Source of the DNA: Telopea speciosissima
Taxonomy: Eukaryota; Streptophyta; Magnoliopsida; Proteales; Proteaceae
DNA: 64,000 bases
Direction of reading: 5' to 3'
Assembly (NCBI RefSeq): GCF_018873765.1
Contig: NC_057920.1
Coordinates: 13,715,307 to 13,779,306 of the forward strand
Shown here piece by piece: positions 1 through 13,535 of this stretch (position 1 is the first letter of the stretch; each line of letters begins with the position of its first letter). Both the position numbers and the translations under genes were made by a program. The notes beneath the pieces were generated by a model, which had not been told where the DNA came from, did not search any database, and saw only the letters and a list, made by a program, of their open reading frames with translations.

Positions 1-3000
1 TATTTGAAGCTTTGTCGTTATAACTGGATTTCTGTTTGTATATTTTTATTTTTTTGTTCTTTTTTAATACAAACAACCTTTTAGCAAAAGAAAATTTGGT
101 TTTCGTTATTATTATTATTTTTTTATTAAACAAATTGTTTTTCTTTATTCAATAAAATACAAAAATGCACATATCAATTACATGGATTGCAATCAAGATC
201 GAGTCTTTTTGTTGATATATATATACATAATATTACCTGATTGGCAATCAAAGGCCATTCATTCTCTTTTATTAAGAAATCCCGAATAGTAAAACCCACT
301 CATCAATGGATAATTAAGTAAATAATAACACCGACATGTCAACATGGAAGATAATTAAATTAATGTGAATATTAATTATATGATACTAAATTAATATTAG
401 CTACATCTTTTTATACTACTACTCCCTCCCACTTAATTTTGGAATTAGTAGATTGATTTGAGAGTTGGTTTTGTCTACGGGACTAGAATTTATTTATAAA
501 TTAGTCAATTAAAAGAAATCAACTCCTACTTTCAACCTTTGTCAACTTATTCTATCATATCATACCCATTAATTCTGTCTATCTACCCTTTGAATTTTAT
601 TCTACAAAGTGAAAAGTCAGCAACAAAAACAACACTGTGGAGATCTGATCAGTACAACAACCATTGTGTGAAATCAAAATTTTCATCTTTCTTTCCCTTT
701 CTTCTTTTTATTTGACAAGTCAACTCAAATTCATAAAGCATTAATAATTAATTCTAGGTTTTCAAGTTGTTATTGCTTTCCAAAAGTTGCCTAAGCAAGA
801 AATTTAATGAGAATGTGTCATTTGGACTAGGTGGGTGGGGGGGAAGGTAATTGGGTTTTGTATTTTCGACCTTACCCTCAAAACCCATCATCTTCTTTAA
901 CCATGAACCATTAACCCTAGCTATACCCCCTCCAAGCCCAAAACCACACCTTCATCTCCAAACCCCAAATGAATTTTTATTTCTTTAATGTTATAGGTAT
1001 TGTCTCCTCGACCAAAGATCACCTAATCAGTGAATGTTTCTCCTTTTTTATAAATGGTTTACTTAATGCATATCACCTCTTATATCAGTTCACCATGAAT
1101 GTAACCAATTTAGCCCATGGATATTGAGATCTCCATAGCTATGTTGTAGAACCTAAAACCTTAAAACGACACAGAAAAAAATGAAAATTGCAAACAAACA
1201 ATCGCATAATGCAAGGATTTATATGATTCAGTTAGATTGTCTACGTCCATGATGTGATGAAATTTACTTCACTATCAATGGAGAATAAGGTTATAGTAGT
1301 TCGGCTCCATGCCTCTCTCAAATTACAAAAAATATGTACTCTCATTATACTTCATAGCAATATTATATAGATATATTTTCCCGAAATACCCACATAACCT
1401 TAAAAAATTGTCACAATTGCCACTTAACTATCATTCAAAATCGACACACAAGCAATGAAGTAGAAGACATCATACCCACAAAATATGGGTAGTTATAAAT
1501 GTACTTTTGAAGTGCTAACATTACATGGAATGTACCATCTGAAAGGAGGTTCCTAAAAGTAGGAGAGAAGGTAGACCAGGTCCCTTGGGAGACTGGGACA
1601 GATGATCCAGTCAATTTGGTTGGATCACAAGGCTGACTGGTCAATCAAATGTAGGGGTGTAAATGAATAATCGAAACCGTATCTGTTTAGTATTATCCAA
1701 GTCCGTCCAAAAATTAATCGGATACAGATGTGAATATAGCACTATCCAAGCCAAATCCAATCCGTTTACATCCCTAATCAAATGACAACAGCTAGCTAGA
1801 CTACCTCAGGATTAATATAACCAGATTCTTGTACAACCAAGCTTAAAATTTGTGATACTACTGTGTACATAGAAAGAAGATCAGTTGCCAACATCAACAC
1901 TGCACTGTTTTAATATAACTTTTAGAGAAGTGCCAAGGAAGGAGGAAGCCACTGAGCTGGTACCTTCATTTACCCTCAAAAGGCATTGTGAGTGGTGACT
2001 GGTGAGGTACAACTTACAAGAAGACTCAGTCATAACAGATGCATGGAATTATAACCCAATAGCTAGCTAGTTTAAACAACTAGGTCATTTTACTGTGTCA
2101 GTAGGTATCAGTCGGTTTCATGTACCATTTACAGCAACAGTGAATACCCCAATTAGAGCAGAGAGAGAGAGAGAGAGAGAGAGGGGGACAGCTAGCAGTT
2201 TGCAGAAAATGTATTCTGAAGTAGAACTTGGCAAGTGGTACCAAAGACTTGGTCAAAATCTTCTTTAGCTTAGTGGATTCCTCTTTCTTTCCTTTTGACC
2301 TAAGATTTGATCACAAACTTAATAAAAGAAGACTTGGTTCTCTTTCCAGTTACTTCAACTAGTGGGAGAAACAGAACCCCAACAAAAACACACAAGTACA
2401 TTTTCCCCATTAGGGGAAAACATCAACTGAGTGTTAAGAAAAAGGGGGAAAAAAAAACACAAAGACCCACACGTCAGTCCCTAATTAATGATGAAATCCT
2501 AGAAGTTGAAACTGAGTCTTTTATTGGTCTTGAGATGAGAAGAGGAGCAGAATGCATGAGTTGCATGAGCATGAGGAGGAGCCCACCTTCAAACCCACAA
2601 AAATTATGATTCTGCCAACTCTGGACGCTTCTCCCTAAACAAAATCCTTCTTAATTTCCCCCCTCTCTCTTGAATCGTTAAAAATGATTATTTTCTCATC
2701 CTTCTTTAAGCACGTACGTAATAAAGGCGTATATAGCTTCTGAGCACTTAATTTAGTCATGAATCAACAATGACCTCATTCCAGAACTGGTTATACTTGC
2801 AATTATCTGTAGGAGGAAGTTTTTCATCACCATATCATCCTAGGGTTCACAAATCCCTAAGATACCCTCTCGCGCACATTTGAAGCCCTGCATTAAATAG
2901 ATTCTCATTCACTGTGGCTATTCTGATCCTAATCTGAAATATATATTGATAGAAATTATTGTTAACAGAAACATCAAGAAACAAGAGGAAACAAAACAGA

Positions 3001-4596
3001 ATCAAGCAAGGATGACACAGATTTAACAGGGTTCACACACCAATTTGGTGTACTACATCTACGGGCGAAGCTGAAGATGATTCACTATGTAATGGAAGAA
3101 AAATTACGGTGGAAATCTTAAAAGTTGCACCAAGAACTCTCCCCAAAAAACCCTAACATGAAAAATGCCCAAATTATACTTCTCTCTCTTGCTCACACAA
3201 CAAGACCATAAAACAAGGTAATACTCCTCCAAGTTGGGTCGTTCACAGACCTCACAAAATTTCTCCTTCAGATCACCACCAAACAATGTCAGAGTGGGAT
3301 ATATCAGCAGATCGAACATATCATCCAGGATAGTATTGGAAGGTGATAGCATTGGTAACTCCAGGATAGGAAGGTGCTGAGAATAGAAACTATGATCATC
3401 GAGATCACGCGAGATTGTGCATTGGTGACCTGGCCGATATCTTCTACTGATAGGACAAACTTCTAAACTTGGTACAAGAATTCAAGACACACATAACTAG
3501 AACACAACTGGTTTAAATTATTTAATTTTATTTTGGCCAGGCCAGTGGGATAGTGGGTGCAGCTAATAAATTACATATGGCTATCAATGATTGACCTAGC
3601 TAGCAATGTAAGCAGTTCATAGTTCATACTACTAGTGAACATAGCAAACAATAGCCTCATTTGATGTTATTAAATTTACAATGTGGATTAATAATCATAA
3701 ACCTTAGGTTTTCAAGTTTTTTTAGAGCAACTCGAATACTGATCCAGATCTTCAAGTTTTTTTTAGAGCAACGCGAATAATTTATTAGAAGAATCAAGAA
3801 CCATGATAAAACCCTGCAATATATTCATCTAAGTATGGGTTTTAGATGAACAACATATATGAACATGAATGATTCTAGATCTCATTGGAATAAAATCTTC
3901 ACTCTACATAATAGGAATTTGATCATAATTTTAGGATTTCATTTGGTGAAGAAGTTAGATTACTATAAGAGATCTAATGTCAGGAATCAGGATATATCAA
4001 AATTAAATATTGGAAACAAAGAATTTCTAGAAGTAAATTGGCTTAGCAAGAAGAATATCTGTACTTTGCAGTCCCATGGAAAGAATAACAATAAAGGAAG
4101 GGAGCCATCTTAGGATACCCTAGTTGCTAGAGCCCAGCAAGTTATAGCCAAAATTGTTAAAGAACCCTTTTCTACTTTTACTGCCTTCTTTCTGATCATG
4201 GGGATTCCTAGGAACTTTTGTTACAGATAGAACCATATGTGTGTCTCTAAAGAGACTACGTAGCTTCTCATGTGGAACTTAGATTAATTGATAATCACTC
4301 CCACCAAATGTATGGAACTTAGCCCAAGAAATTACTATATATAAAATGAGAACCAAATCAATGTAAAATTTCAAATAAGTGAATAACTGTGCATTAATTG
4401 AGGCTAAGAAATATTAGAGAGTACAGTACAAGGAGAGAACTAAGGAAATTAAGCTCAAAAACAAACAAAAAAAAGCCGAAAGATCGATCGAGAGTAGTTG
4501 AGTTTATTAGGGTTATTAATCCAAACACTATCTTTATCTAGCTCCTCCACCCCTAATGATACAAATTTACACCGTACCATCCGATCCCCGGTGCAG
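1..4596. other. Gene-free AT-rich interval (apart from the MITE)
   Basis: No ORF with recognisable homology was found; open frames of up to 100 codons (for example 2307-2609) show no known motif. A (GA)n microsatellite lies at 2161-2183. The stretches at about 1150-1440 and 2990-3120 contain 'gatttatatgattcagttagattgtctacgtcc'-like text of the sort common in decayed LTR-retrotransposon ends, too eroded to delimit. The last part (about 4400-4596) is probably the 3' flank of the MYB gene. Confidence 0.4.
1652..1776. mobile_element. hAT-type MITE, 125 bp
   Basis: The ends are TAGGGGTGTAAAT and, at the other end, TTTACATCCCTA, a near-perfect terminal inverted repeat. It is flanked by the identical 8-bp duplication ATCAAATG (1644-1651 and 1777-1784), the length made by hAT transposases. 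It has no coding capacity. The interior is of the 'CGGATACGGATNTGAAT' kind also seen at 43178-43330. Confidence 0.85.
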
Positions 4597-5824
4597 CTAT
4601 TGCGATTCGAGGTACCTGCTGGGCTCCTCGAAAGTACATTCTTGTAACATAGCTTGTTGGCAAACTTCAAAGTCTGGAACTAGTACCGGAGGGTAAACCA
4701 AAGAGGTTATATCACCCCAACTAACACTTTCTACTGAACTTGTTCCTGCTGAGCTATCATTTACCATTCCATGACCATCATAGAAACACTCCAGTCCCCC
4801 TTCTAATCCTTGTGGGTTACTATAAACCATTTCATCCAACACAGCAAGGTCTAGTTGGGTATTCTGATTGAATTGAGAAGAACCCATATCACTAAAGCAA
4901 TTCATGGAAGGCAAATTGATGGAATTCTCATATATTGGGTGTTGGGTAGAGGGAATTTCAAGTGGGCATTGAAGATTAGGGTTTCCACCAAGCTTGATAA
5001 ACAATTTCCGAAGGGCAGAAGAATGATCATTAATCCATGGGTCTTGAGGGATCTGGTGTGATAAAGGTGTAGCCAAAGGCAGTTCAGGCCAATATGGATT
5101 TTGGTTGTAGTTTTCATGATCAGAATGGACAAGAGTCCCACACGCTTTCTTCGTCGTCTCTTGTTGCTTGAGGGAGCTGAGCCTACGAGAATGTTGTTCC
5201 TTTCGCTGCTTACCCAAGAGCTTCTTCTTCAACCTTGTGTTCCAGTAGTTCTTTATATCGTTATCAGTTCGTCCGGGGAGTTGCGCCGCTATAATTGACC
5301 ATCTAATATTGTTGATGCAAAAGAAGTTTCGGAGAAGGATAAGTGATCAGAAATGAGAAAAAAAAAAGAGTATTAATTTTCAGTGAAAAAAATCTGTGAT
5401 CGAGATTGGATATTCACCTGCTTCCAATACTGATGTAGAGACTGCAAATTATGTTATCTTCTTCTTCGGAAAATCCTCCATGTTTGATGTTGGGGCGAAG
5501 ATAGTTTAACCATCTGAGACGGCAGCTCTTACCACATCTCCTAAGGCCTAAAAGAACCCCCCAAAAGAAAAAAAAAATAACAAAAACCCAATCAGAAAAT
5601 CCAGTTAGAGAGAAATTTAGATAAGTAGAAGAAGGAGAAGGGTAATTAATTAGATGGATTAAAGAGTAGGGTAGTAAGTATTAAGTACCAATTTTTTGAG
5701 GTAAGGCAATCCAGTTGCCACCGGTGCCGTGCTGTTCGATGTAAGACTTGAGCTTAGCATCTTCTTCAGGTGACCATGGACCTTTCTTTACGTTGGCTTT
5801 GTCACAGCAAGGAGCCCTTCCCAT
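4597..5824 (-). CDS. R2R3-MYB transcription factor, subgroup 14 (RAX/MYB36/MYB68/MYB84-like)
   Basis: Three exons, 5689-5824, 5418-5547 and 4597-5302, joined by short GT-AG introns (141 and 115 bp), give a 323-residue protein. Exons of 136 and 130 nt are the usual first two of R2R3-MYB genes. The protein opens [18 protein letters not shown]2 carries Trp at 17, 38 and 58; R3 has Phe71, then Trp 90 and 109, with DNA-recognition helix [20 protein letters not shown]. The inserted [14 protein letters not shown] in R2 and the near-terminal motif WGDITSLVY match subgroup 14, whose Arabidopsis members act in axillary meristem formation (RAX1-3) and Casparian-strip differentiation (MYB36). It should be a nuclear DNA-binding regulator. 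The tail continues about 33 residues past the WGDITSLVY motif, longer than I recall for MYB36. The exact orthologue cannot be fixed by eye; the family call is secure. Confidence 0.95.
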
Positions 5825-5922
5825 GGTTTCTCTTGTGTGTTCAGCTCAGCTATAGCTGTTGAGAATTTGAGAGAGGCGAAAGCTTAGTTTCTTCTCTCTT
5901 TCTCTCTTCTTGATGGTAATGT

Positions 5923-5935
5923 TAATGTATATATT

Positions 5936-5970
<35 letters not shown>
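5923..5970 (-). promoter_or_regulatory. Core promoter of the MYB gene: TATA box behind a (CT)15 tract
   Basis: Read on the minus strand, a 31-bp CT tract (5940-5970) runs straight into TATAATATATA (about 5926-5937), roughly 100 bp upstream of the MYB start codon. This spacing suits a TATA box with transcription starting near 5900 and a pyrimidine-rich 5' leader. Pyrimidine patches are common in plant core promoters. Assignment is by position and sequence only. Confidence 0.5.
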
Positions 5971-5973
<3 letters not shown>

Positions 5974-6419
5974 AGGAATTTTTAGAATAGCTGGAAAAGG
6001 AGGGACATGGTTCCTGGAAGAATCAGGATTTAAAGAAGATAGAAAAAGAGAATGAGATGGCGTAAAGATGAACCTGGAGGAGGTATAGTATAGATAAATG
6101 GGATGGAGGAATTAATAATTAGAGTATTAAAAAAGAAACGCCAGAAGAGAAGACCAGGTTTTTTCTTCTTGTCTTTCTTTGCTACTCTAGAATCTACAAT
6201 GCAAACGTCAGCTTATTGCTGGACCGGGCTTATCTTCTCCCCACCAAGTCCAGAGTCCTGATTCCCCCCCACCCTTAAAAGTTAGATCAAGCCTTGAGCT
6301 TTAATTCTTTTTTCAATAACAAAAGCCTTCTTTTTTTTCTATCAAAAAAAAAAAACAAAAAACAAAAAAGCCTCTTTCCTTTTATTCATTATTACAATTA
6401 TAGATATATAATAGCTTTC

Positions 6420-8740
6420 TAAACGGGTTGCACATTTCATGTGGCTTTGGTTGTTGAAGATATAGCGGTGTTGTTGTCATTGTTGTCAACACATTCACAA
6501 AGTGTCTGATACACATAACAGTCAGTTAAAGATGATAGGTGACATGTCATCATAGTAAGTAGTACAGTCAGCATTGTTACCAGACAGGGTACAATGGCAG
6601 TGAGTGCAGTGTCAGTGGTGTAATACGGTAGTGTTGGCGGCATCTGAGAGGCCTTATAGGCTTACATTGCAGTATACATGCCTATTTGGCAAAATGGTCA
6701 ATGTTATTGATGATGTGTCAGAGCAAGCAGTGCTGGAAATGTTGCACAGGTGTTTTGAAAGTGCAGATAGGTGTCAGCCAGTGTTTGGTAGTAGTTCCAG
6801 ATAACATATATACAGTGTGTACATGTGTTTTGATAGCTCGTTTGGAGGTGTCAGACAATAATTGAACAGGTCAAACAGTGAAAACTAGACATGTGGGAGT
6901 TTGGCAAGCTTACTGTGGCATACGGGCTTATGTGGCAGCATTTGGCAACATAATACATGTTTATATAGTAATTGGCAGCTGGACTTATCGACTAACCGTA
7001 TGCCGCGACACACTGTTTCAAGCATTGTTTCCGTAGATTTCCTGTACACGTAAATGACGTAAAAGATTCTATTTCACGGGTTGTCATCACCCCTATGCGT
7101 TTGTGTTCCGTGAGGGCACAATAAGCCACGAAGAGATTCCATTTCGTTCGTTGTAAGCTTTACTACTCATGCCTGATGGACTGAGGGAGATCGGACAGCC
7201 AATCTTCAACCCATATTTTTGAACGTGGATCAGGCGACCGTATTCTCTTTTACCTAAGTCCTCAGTAGTCTGTGTTTCTATGTATGTTAGTGCATGGTAC
7301 GCACACTTCCAGATTCCATTTTATTGGATCTGATTTCTCGCACTTACGGTTTATCACTTCAGACGGAAAAGATGTCGATCCGAAGAACATCATCTCACCC
7401 GTTGTTTAGGCCATGATTGAACGGCTTATATATATGCCAACCATGCTTGTTACATTCTAAAGCCGCACGTCGCACCCTGTAAAGTTCCAAATGTCACTAA
7501 AAGCCCTGCAAAATGCCTGTTCTCCCCTCCAAACTTTAGATAAGTTGGATTCGGGTATTCAAATTGTTGTTTTCTCCATTTGACGAGCAGAACATCCCTG
7601 TGCTGCTATTTTAAGCTTGTTAGGAAGTTTTGCACAAGTTTTTCAAGAAAAACATGAAAGGGGGGAGATGAGGTTATTGTGTGTGCATTGAATCACTCCT
7701 TCAATCTCTCTTGAGTGTTATGAAGCCCTATTGAATGCCTAAGAGGGTTGGTGTTACCTATTAAAGATTTTGAGTGATTATATTCAAAGAAAAAGGGGTT
7801 TTTGCAAGGAAGGACAAGAGAGCTTTGTTGGTGAATGCCTTGATGATTAGGGATGATTAAAGTGCATTGATCCATCATATTTGAATCCTTCAAGACCATG
7901 TAAATGTTGCTATGGTGAATTGGGAGTGTGAGGTGTGTTTGTGAAGGATTGAAGAAGGAAGAGGAAGAAAAGAAGGAGAAGAGGGGAATTGCATTTTGTA
8001 GTGAAGATGTCCATCATTGGCAATTCTAGAGGTTATTGTATAACTCCGGTGAGGTAATACGCACTTTGTTTATCCCTATTTTATTGTATTCCACATGTAG
8101 GCTAGGTGTTCGTAAAAATGCTTATGTGAATGCTTGTAGCGTATTTAGGGGATTTGCATTTGCTATTGTGCTACAATGCAGGGCATTGATATAAGTCCAC
8201 TTTTATTATATTGGAAGTGTTCAGTTAGAGTTGGATACATAGGCATTAATGCATCGCTTTTACTGTTGAAAGAGTGTAAACATTGGGGTAGAAGCCATTG
8301 CTCTTGTACACCAAGAGTTGAAACAGGTGCAGAAACACTTGGGCTGCTCCAGCGGTCAAAACTACATAGTGTACTAGGTATAATGCGAAACCTTGGTTAG
8401 GGTATTACTCTATGGATGTAGGCACACTCCAGAATCACATATACTTGGTATCCTGTGTTATTTTATCGTTGTAGATATTGGAGTGTGTTTGCTACAGGAT
8501 GGATGTGCACACCAGGTAGACCTTACCACAGAGGTAGTTGATGTTTAGGCCAATGGTTGAAAGGCAATGTGTGTCAGACAACTATGGTATGCAAATGTGA
8601 CTGTGACTGTGACTGTGTGTGCAGGTGACTGGTAAAGTTGGGATTGCCTAAATACTGCAGCATTTCCTAAAATAGTTCAGTTGGTGCCGGAATGAGATTG
8701 TTCATGTGTGAGTGCCGGAGGGAAGAACAATGATTTTGTG
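6420..8740. other. Unclassified GT-rich, gene-free segment, possibly old repeat DNA
   Basis: From the end of the MYB upstream region to about 8740 the plus strand is unusually rich in GTGT/CAGT text and has no open frame over about 75 codons. Base composition changes abruptly at about 6420 and again near 8740, where A/T tracts resume. The text suggests a foreign repeat, but I found no terminal repeats, polymerase motifs or target duplication and cannot assign a family. Confidence 0.3.
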
Positions 8741-10069
8741 TTTTTTTTTTTTTTTCCTCTCAACTGTTAAGCAACCATAGCCTCAGTCCCTTTTCACTCG
8801 AAGAAGAAGAAGAAAAATGAATATATTAAAAAAAAATAAGAAAAAAATGACACTCCCTGACCAGGTTTGACTTGCCGGAGTCACCAGATTTTAAAAAGGA
8901 AGAGGGAAAAAAAATGTACAATCTCACAGGGGGTATCTACGATATTAATTTCTTGTTTTTTTTAATTTTTGGTCAGATATATTAATTCCTTTGGCACAAA
9001 TAGAATGATCATAATTGGTTCTTCCATGCAAGTAGTGCAAACAACTTGATGGAATTGTTAGGTCAGTATGACACATGCATGAGATATTTAGTGAGTGCGT
9101 AGGATCTAATGGATACCAAAATAGCAATCAACACCATCTTAAGATTTCTTAAGATTGTATTAATTAATGATCCAATCCAAGACATCTAGAAGAGTAGAGT
9201 TGCAGACCTTAAAGAGATTCTAAAACTTAGTATGAATGAAGGGTTTTTTTCCAATTGGTAGGTGAGCAAATGGAGAGACCAAGTAATAAAGTGCACCTTC
9301 ATGAGAAATAGTGGGGAAATGGGAAATTGGGCATTGTAGACGTATGTCTGCAAAGACTGGGACATGGGAATACTTTTTATAAGTTTCTCGAAAATGAGAT
9401 TCACACCTTCCAAATGGATGTGTTTTTTATAGGTTTCTTTAAGACAAGTGTGAAGAACAAAGTAGGTAGCAGAAATATATTTAGATTTCTTTCTACTGTG
9501 GGATCTGTGACTTTCTACAGAACAATATTGGTCCTCTCTAAGCCAAATTTAACCTTCCAGGAATTGTTTGATTTTGGTCCATACGTGTTAATGGAAAGCT
9601 AAACGAAGAGTAAAAGAGCCCCAAATTAATTAAGAACCCAAATCTCCTAATTAATTAATTTACATTACCTCCTTTTCCCTTCATCTACACTTTGAATGTA
9701 GCAGTGGCAATTGCATGCAAGAGGCAGATTCTGTATGGCTTATCATAATCAAAAGAAAGGTCTTGCTACAACGAGGAAAATGGGTTTTCTTTAAAAAGAA
9801 AATTGGATCGAGTTTTTCTTCACCCAAGGGAAAAAGTATCGGGAGGGTATTTTAAAACATACCAAAACCCTCCTAGGGTTTTGTGAACCCAAGGATGGTG
9901 GGTGAGTGTACAAGAAAATTTGTGATCAATAAATTGGAATGTAGGCAATGATTTCTCAATATTTTTGCTCAATTATACATGATAAACCTCGGTAATGCAG
10001 GGAGGGAGAGTAGTGATGGTTCATCCCGAAGTGATCATGATTGATGCGCATAGCTGCTAGATAGAGGGA

Positions 10070-10375
10070 GTTGGATGGTGGTAAGTGCTTTGAGAAAAGT
10101 CAGAAAGAAAAGAAGCAATCAGCTGGTGGTCAGTCTAAGAAGTCTAACAAAGGTCCGTCTCATAAGAAGTTTTCTTCATGATGATTTTCTAATATTAGAA
10201 CATTAGATCCCTTGCTGATGGCCATGCCGAAGGTGGGGGTGGGGATTTGCTATGCTTTTTAATTTATTTATTTTTCTGATGTCTTTCTAGACAACTTTTG
10301 TTCGTTGTATCTTCTTTTTTCTTTCTTTTTAATATACATGACCCTTTTAACAAAAAATATATATACATGATAATT
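10070..10375 (+). mobile_element. LINE-like (plant L1-type) relic, internally deleted
   Basis: A Ser/Lys-rich frame (about 10090-10180, ending KKSNKGPSHKKFS) is followed at once by an ATGATGATTTTC block like the start of a plant LINE ORF2, then after a few codons by a non-coding tail ending in an A-rich tract (about 10340-10365). This is the order ORF1 end, ORF2 start, 3' UTR, with almost all of ORF2 missing. No target-site duplication was found. It is an inference from short motifs. Confidence 0.35.
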
Positions 10376-13300
10376 TAACTTAATTATTTACTTGAATACA
10401 ATTAGATGTTTGGGGTACGATGTCTTGTATATTCCTTTTCTTTAATTTTATTTGTGGGCTGATTATGAAGGTTAAGGGCCCAAAAGGCCCATATGGGTAT
10501 TTCGGTAAACTGTACTTATATAATATTACTATGACTCTATAACGGGTTCATTCTATGTAATATGAGAAAGACATAAAGATGAGCGACTATAACCCTTTTC
10601 TTCATTTCTTTTTTTTTTTTTTTTTTGCTAAAGAATCAGCAACGTATTGATTATGAAAAAGAAAGGGAAATGTTACATGATGAACTTCCATTGATAGTGA
10701 AGTTGATTTCATAAATAGTTTTATCGAATAAATCATTGCATTGTATGACTATTTGTTTGCGATTTCCATTCTTTTCTTACATCGTTATAGGTATTCGTTT
10801 TTACATTGGGGACCACATTTTATCCACCCACCCCAGCCAAGCATTGTTATAGTAATTACTGGGCCGTTGGCAACATAAGAGAGAAAGAGATAGTGCATGC
10901 CGACATCCTCTTGCGTCACCAATTTGACCAATTTGAACATTTGATGTGAGTGTTATATATGGTAACCCCTTTATTAGTTTAACTTTAAAATCTCTAGCTC
11001 TAATCTTCTCTCAAAATGAAGACAAAACTTGTATTTATTTTTCTTTAATCCTCTCACCTCTCTTCCTTCCTTTCTTCCTTTCTTCCTTTCTTTCTTCCTT
11101 TGTTGGAGTTTATTAATTTGGTATACTTTTGTGGTTTCATTAAAAGCAAATCAATCAAAAAAGCTAAAACCTTCTTTCTAATATGCAACAACCCAACGGT
11201 TGCCTCTTCTCATGACTCATGCCTGCGGAGAGACTTAAGTTTGAGAAGATGAAAAAATAAAATCATGAAATGGTAAAAGGTCAAAGATTGTTTCCCTTCC
11301 CCTTCTTTTTTCTTATATACATTTCTTCTTCTTAGCTGTGCCTTTTGATTTTCTTTCTCTTCTTCTTATTTTATTTGCTCCAAAGGTAAATAAAGTGAAA
11401 TCCTTACTTAACGTTTCAACACGCAAGCAACGAAATGGTCTTCTTGGTAGGCCATTCTCCCCCTTTCTTATGACCTTCTCTTTAATTTTCCAACCTTGGA
11501 CCTACATGTTTGAAATAATCTTTTTGACAAGAGAAAGAGAGAGAGACTTGTTACTAACACAGCTCAAACCAACTTTCTTCTCAAGGTTCATATGGTGTTG
11601 GGTATTATTGGGTGTTGTTTGACGAATCTAATCATCCCAACCTTTCCATAAACAACAAAATAGAAGAACCCAATTCAATATAAAAAACCCTAATAGAAAA
11701 TTATATGAATATGATATTGACACTAGCTTGACAGCCTTAGGACAATGTGAGCCTTGGGAAAACTGAATTGACCATGATTTTGTGTGTGTGTGTGTGTGTG
11801 TTGTGGAGAGACTCCTTTAGTGTTTACTGTTTAATGGATGTTACAGGCCAAGACTCTTAAGAGAAAGAAAGTCAAAGATACTACTTCAACCATACAAAGG
11901 CCACGAACCACACTAGAGACATTTTGATTTTGGGTTTTGGCATGTCTTAGGATCCTAAGTACATGCACTGTATTGAAATTGAAAGTTCTCTTTCTTGGAT
12001 TATTATGTGGGGTTCATAATAAACAGCTGGAATAACCTACCTGACTTGATAGAATGCATGGTTAATTAGTAATGTTTTCGACATGTATGTGTTATGGGTC
12101 AGTCATTGTGTGGGTTTGGATTAGTGGATGACTGTTGATTGATAGGTCTGACTGGATGGTGTCCAATAAGGGTGATCGATCTCCTAATGGGTATTATGGG
12201 CTTCAGTTAACCCCCTTAAAGTATAGAGTATTGAGTGGGTCTTATATTGGAGAGGCTCGGTTACTCTTATTTCAGGGTCGATCATTGTTCCTTGTGTAGC
12301 TATGCCCATTAGTTGCAACTGCTGACTAGTTATGTAGAAAGGGAGCAGACAAGACGAACATATTAGAAAAATAACACAAAAGAATGGCAATTTTACAAAA
12401 GAAAACAAAGAGAGAAATCAAACACACATAATAACGATTTTACGTGATTCAGCCCCAAGAAGGAAGGCTACATCCATGGTCGAGCGATAGTCCGAACCAC
12501 TATTTCTGTGAAGAAAATACAAAGCCTCTCACTCATCTCTCAAAGAAATAACTACAATATATAGGAAAACCCTAACCCACGTATGAAAGTACAAAATTAC
12601 CCCTAGAAACCCACCCTATCTGGTTCGAGATACAAACTAATATAGGGTGAAATACATATCAAGTCGAAGATCTCGACGAGCTCTACAGGAGTCAACAATG
12701 CCTTCGACGCTAATGTATGTCCTAATTTTTTTGTCATTTACACGTGTTTCGAAAATAAAACATCCCATCAAAGAAACACCACAATACTTTCTGGATTAAA
12801 ATTTAGATCAGACTTCACCAATAACAAAACAAAGGAGAAAAGAGAGTATAAGAGGAGTTGTTCCATTAACGATATGGATTCGGATATGACTTTAATCGAA
12901 TCTCATCATATTGTTATGTTCAAATTCATCCATCATATTGATCCTATGGTAAATTCTATCATAATTAATCAGGCATCGAGGAGAATCCATATAGGTGATG
13001 GGGCTAATATATTGATGGTTTCCCGAATCGAGGTGTGACTTAACTAAAGATAGCAGGTGCATGTAGTTATTTCCATTTCTAATATGTCAAGCAATGAAAG
13101 AGAAGTGTATGATGATAGGTGCATTCAAGTCCATAATTTTCTTTTCTACAGGTTGGTGGGGATTTGGTTGATGGAGACTGCGACTGCCGGATTATATGTT
13201 GAAGGAGATTTGGAATGAATGATGAGAGAAGGAAACTCAAATGAGAGAGTTCTTCTTAATTAGCTTGCTTGTGAGCATGGGACTGTGTAGACCAAAAAGA

Positions 13301-13427
13301 AACTTTAAATGTAGCCAATTTCCAACTTTCATGTCAAGACAAATGCCTTAATAATGGATATGAGTACGGAATTTGGATTTTTTTTTTTTTTTTTTTTTTG
13401 TGATTATCTGTATAGATCCCTAGTTTA

Positions 13428-13535
13428 GGGCTATTGCCTAGGTGCAACGGTTACAGGTCAAGCTGTCAGCCAAGGAAATGTGAATTTCAAACCTCTGAGA
13501 GAAGCCTAATTTGTGCAGAAATAGCTGAAGTTTGG
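13428..13535 (+). mobile_element. Possible tRNA-derived SINE remnant
   Basis: The text GCCTAGGTGCAACGGTTACAG followed about 40 bp later by a decayed B-box-like segment (GAATTTCAAACCTC) resembles the head of Au-type SINEs, which occur more clearly at 19752-19854 and 59558-59680. No tail or flanking duplication is visible. Confidence 0.3.

Noticed and set aside
12184-12660. LTR retrotransposon at 12.2-12.7 kb
   Set aside because: The text is suggestive of a decayed LTR, but no paired ends, flanking duplication or internal domains were found, so no element was delimited.
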